NCBI GenBank assembly: GCA_003152145.1
Contig: PLZL01000237.1
Span: 1-15,506 of the forward strand
Direction: 5' to 3'
From: Limisphaerales bacterium
GTDB taxonomy: Bacteria; Verrucomicrobiota; Verrucomicrobiae; Limisphaerales; UBA11358
Length of the DNA stretch: 15,506 bases
Shown: positions 14,035-15,506 of the stretch, one piece after another
How positions within the stretch are numbered: position 1 is the first letter of the stretch
How the letters are laid out: every line of letters starts with the position of its first letter
Program-made: the position numbers and the translations under genes
The notes under the pieces: generated by a model
What the model was told of the DNA's origin: nothing
Databases searched by the model: none
The model's input: the letters and a program-made list of their open reading frames with translations, nothing else

Positions 14035-14772
14035 TTATTTCTGTTTCTGAAGGTTTTTACGAAGCTGCACGACAGTTAAGGCTGGGTCGGTGCGGTGAAT
14101 CATTGCATGGCAATTCGGGCAAACAGGTATCAAGTCCGCAATTGGGTCAACCTTATACTCTTTGCCAATTTTTCCAATTCCAATAATGTGGTGGACATGA
14201 ATGAAACCTTCACCGATAGAGCCATAAACGCTGGCAAAGTCGAATTCGCAAACTGCGCAAACATGACCGTGATGTGCGATGCACGCCGCCCGAGCTTTAG
14301 GATTCCGCTCGTATGCGTTAATCGTGACGATGTGTCGTGCGCCCTCGGGAAACTTCTCGGGTGAAACAAGTTCCTCTGCAAGCGGAATTGGGGCTCCGGT
14401 GTCGGCGGCATACCAAGTTGTGCCAACTTTCGTAAACGTTTTTTTCGCAAGCTCCCGAGTAAACGATTTAATCTTTGGGATCTCGCCATCTTTCCAACTG
14501 GGATCGGCAGGCTCCATTAAGAAGGTCATCAACTGGTATCCTCCTTCCTCAATCAGCCGAATGTGTTCTCGCGACTGGCTGTAGCCCTTACTTTTATGGC
14601 CTCGTGCGTTCACTTGCCAATCCTCGGAGAAAATCTTTACCCCTCTACTATCCGCAGGCTGAACCCAAGCTCCGAAGATTATCAGTCGCTTGGCCTTGTT
14701 AATAAACGACCAACTCCAATTCCAGTTTTTGCAGGTCGCCCCATGCGACTCAATGAATTGCTTGCGACTCAT
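14035..14772 (-). CDS. HNH endonuclease, McrA-like C-terminal domain with unassigned N-terminal domain
   Basis: A 245-residue protein. The C-terminal half carries an HNH/beta-beta-alpha-metal nuclease of the McrA-like group: YERNPKARAACIAHHGHVCA (154-173), zinc ligands in CAVC (172-175) and CPNCH (218-222), the catalytic IHVHH (191-195), the family phrase YKVDPIADLIPVCPNCHAMI (206-225) and His226-Arg227. The N-terminal half (MSRKQFIESHGATCKNWNWS, then LIIFGAWV, and REHIRLIEEGGYQL) is probably a separate domain. By analogy with McrA relatives it may recognise DNA or modified bases, but I cannot name it. Such proteins usually serve restriction of foreign or modified DNA. No methyltransferase is visible, which fits a type IV-like or homing role. 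It stands alone near the tRNA-Cys scar, consistent with island cargo. GC is lower than in the glucan genes. Confidence 0.82.
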   Translation of the reverse strand: MSRKQFIESHGATCKNWNWSWSFINKAKRLIIFGAWVQPADSRGVKIFSEDWQVNARGHKSKGYSQSREHIRLIEEGGYQLMTFLMEPADPSWKDGEIPKIKSFTRELAKKTFTKVGTTWYAADTGAPIPLAEELVSPEKFPEGARHIVTINAYERNPKARAACIAHHGHVCAVCEFDFASVYGSIGEGFIHVHHIIGIGKIGKEYKVDPIADLIPVCPNCHAMIHRTDPALTVVQLRKNLQKQK

Positions 14773-14851
14773 ATTGCACCTAATGCCGTAACTTGAATCA
14801 CGGTGGAATGACTATCTCAATTACACAACCAAACGACAACTAAAAACAAGT

Positions 14852-15181
14852 TCAACACACTTTCAAGCCATCCGTCAGGCTTCCAGCTCTCAAACCGTTC
14901 CGCCGTGCATTCTTTCGCCGCCAAAATTGGACGATGGTCTTTGTCGCTTCGTCCAGCCAATCAGCGTCGGCCAGCAGGGTGATCAATTCGATGGCGCTAA
15001 AGAATTTCACCGCGTTGGGCCTGGGCTTGCCGAGCGCCCGCAGTTTGCCCGCGCTGACCAGAATGGCGACATCTTCCGTTGAGCAATTCAGGAGTTTTGC
15101 CACCTGCTCCGCCAAGAGGCGCGCCGGAATATCCTTTGCCGCCCAAGTCGCCAACGCTGCTTGTGTCATATCGTCATTCAT
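14852..15181 (-). CDS. Small protein with probable excisionase-like helix-turn-helix
   Basis: A 109-residue protein. Residues about 20-50 (LLAEQVAKLLNCSTEDVAIL, then VSAGKLRALGKP) have the pattern of a MerR/excisionase-type helix-turn-helix: a helix, a short turn, a recognition helix, then a basic 'L-x-x-L-G-x-P' wing. Residues 60-92 form a helical tail ending in basic FWRRKNARR. The start ATG overlaps the stop of the upstream minus-strand gene by four bases (ATGA), so the two are translated together. It is probably a DNA-binding accessory or recombination-directionality protein of a mobile element; no integrase gene is seen in the window. The family is not identified with certainty. Confidence 0.6.
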   Translation of the reverse strand: MNDDMTQAALATWAAKDIPARLLAEQVAKLLNCSTEDVAILVSAGKLRALGKPRPNAVKFFSAIELITLLADADWLDEATKTIVQFWRRKNARRNGLRAGSLTDGLKVC

Positions 15182-15351
15182 ACTTCACCTCGCCGACGTT
15201 CATGCCCCCTTTTCGCCTCGTATTCCTGAAGCGCGAACCGGATGCGCAGCAGCAAAGCCAGGTCTGCCGCCGTCAGCGGCCTGTCCTCGCCGGCCTTCAC
15301 CAGCTTCCAGAGCATTTGCAGTTCAGTCGTTTTCATCCGGGCATAGTTCAT
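15178..15351 (-). CDS. Small hypothetical protein, coupled to the downstream HTH gene
   Basis: A 57-residue protein from the ATG at 15351 (MNYARMKTTELQMLWKLVKA), predicted helical and charged, ending EYEAKRGHERRRGEV. I do not recognise the family. The ORF could extend to an ATG at 15393, but those extra residues (MPARSAGVPTDGLK) are encoded by a perfect GC hairpin that looks like a leader element, so a start at 15351 or 15336 (MKTTELQ) is preferred. The four-base ATGA overlap with the HTH gene indicates one operon on the minus strand. Confidence 0.55.
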   Translation of the reverse strand: MNYARMKTTELQMLWKLVKAGEDRPLTAADLALLLRIRFALQEYEAKRGHERRRGEV

Positions 15352-15372
15352 CTTCAAGCCATCGGTTGGGAC

Positions 15373-15391
15373 GCCCGCGCTCCGCGCGGGC
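15373..15391. repeat. GC-rich hairpin between divergent genes
   Basis: A perfect 8-bp stem, GCCCGCGC-TCC-GCGCGGGC, located 22 bases upstream of the preferred start of the minus-strand gene and 47 bases before the divergent ATG at 15439. It may be a REP-like repeat, a leader hairpin or a bidirectional terminator remnant; no T-tract follows on either strand. Confidence 0.5.
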
Positions 15392-15438
15392 ATGTTTGCA
15401 GGTGATAATTTTGCCGGCAGGAGTATTTTAACCGTGTT

Positions 15439-15506
15439 ATGACAATCGAAGATTTAAAAGGCATCGTTCACGCCGATCCCGAAATCAGTTTCTTCATGCG
15501 TCATAG
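15439..15506 (+). CDS. Start of an unidentified gene running off the right edge
   Basis: An ATG opens a frame with no stop to the window end: MTIEDLKGIVHADPEISFFM, then RH. It is divergent from the minus-strand pair. AGGAG at 15419-15423 lies 15 bases before the ATG, which is rather far for a ribosome site. Too little is visible to assign a family. Confidence 0.45.
   Translation, partial: MTIEDLKGIVHADPEISFFMRH

Noticed and set aside
1..15506. CRISPR array or rRNA genes
   Set aside because: No regularly spaced direct repeats of 24-40 bases and no rRNA-like sequence were seen on either strand.

Overview
The window looks like a chromosomal piece of a Verrucomicrobiota bacterium (Limisphaerales/Pedosphaera-like). 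I infer this from several traits: a prepilin-type ([29 protein letters not shown]) secreted protein, a very large secreted LamG/FN3/carbohydrate-binding protein with the C-terminal 'YYLLTSTN...QFYIL' type of domain common in that phylum, an OB-fold-bearing NarL-type sensor kinase, an IS4/DUF4372 transposase, fairly high GC, and few recognisable Shine-Dalgarno sites. No 16S rRNA or other phylogenetic marker is present, so the assignment is an inference.

Layout. (1) 2-2182: the 3' part of an O-carbamoyltransferase gene (NodU/CmcH family) broken by a one-base deletion near 955, followed one base later by a small SxtJ-like membrane protein gene. (2) 2183-2454: an intergenic gap with a 9-bp stem hairpin. 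(3) 2455-6192: a two-component system in which the sensor kinase and the LuxR/NarL-type response regulator are separated by a secreted CBM6-like lipoprotein. A pair of related short elements or small ORFs sits after the kinase and just before the regulator. (4) 6291-12975: a glucan-type export block, made of a prepilin-like protein, a 1489-residue surface protein, the decayed 3' end of a second prepilin-like gene, and a GH16 glucanase (laminarinase-type GEIDVME active site). (5) 12976-14034: a truncated IS4-family transposase, then a gene-poor stretch with a long inverted repeat, a 23-base fragment of a tRNA-Cys 3' end (candidate attachment-site scar) and short direct repeats. (6) 14035-15506: minus-strand accessory genes (McrA-like HNH nuclease, two small overlapping genes, one with a probable HTH) and the start of a plus-strand gene running off the window.

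How it may work together. The kinase and regulator sit beside sugar-binding, pilin-like and glucan-hydrolysing genes, so I infer control of polysaccharide capture or degradation. The most interesting unexplained signal is a palindromic motif, TCGGCAGTTTTGCCGA plus CTATG and an A-rich tail ending near CCGAA. It occurs three times, each time in the gap just upstream of an exported-protein gene (lipoprotein, prepilin, large surface protein). It is a candidate operator or leader element of an undescribed regulon, possibly read by the neighbouring NarL-type regulator. The right end has the marks of an integration hotspot.
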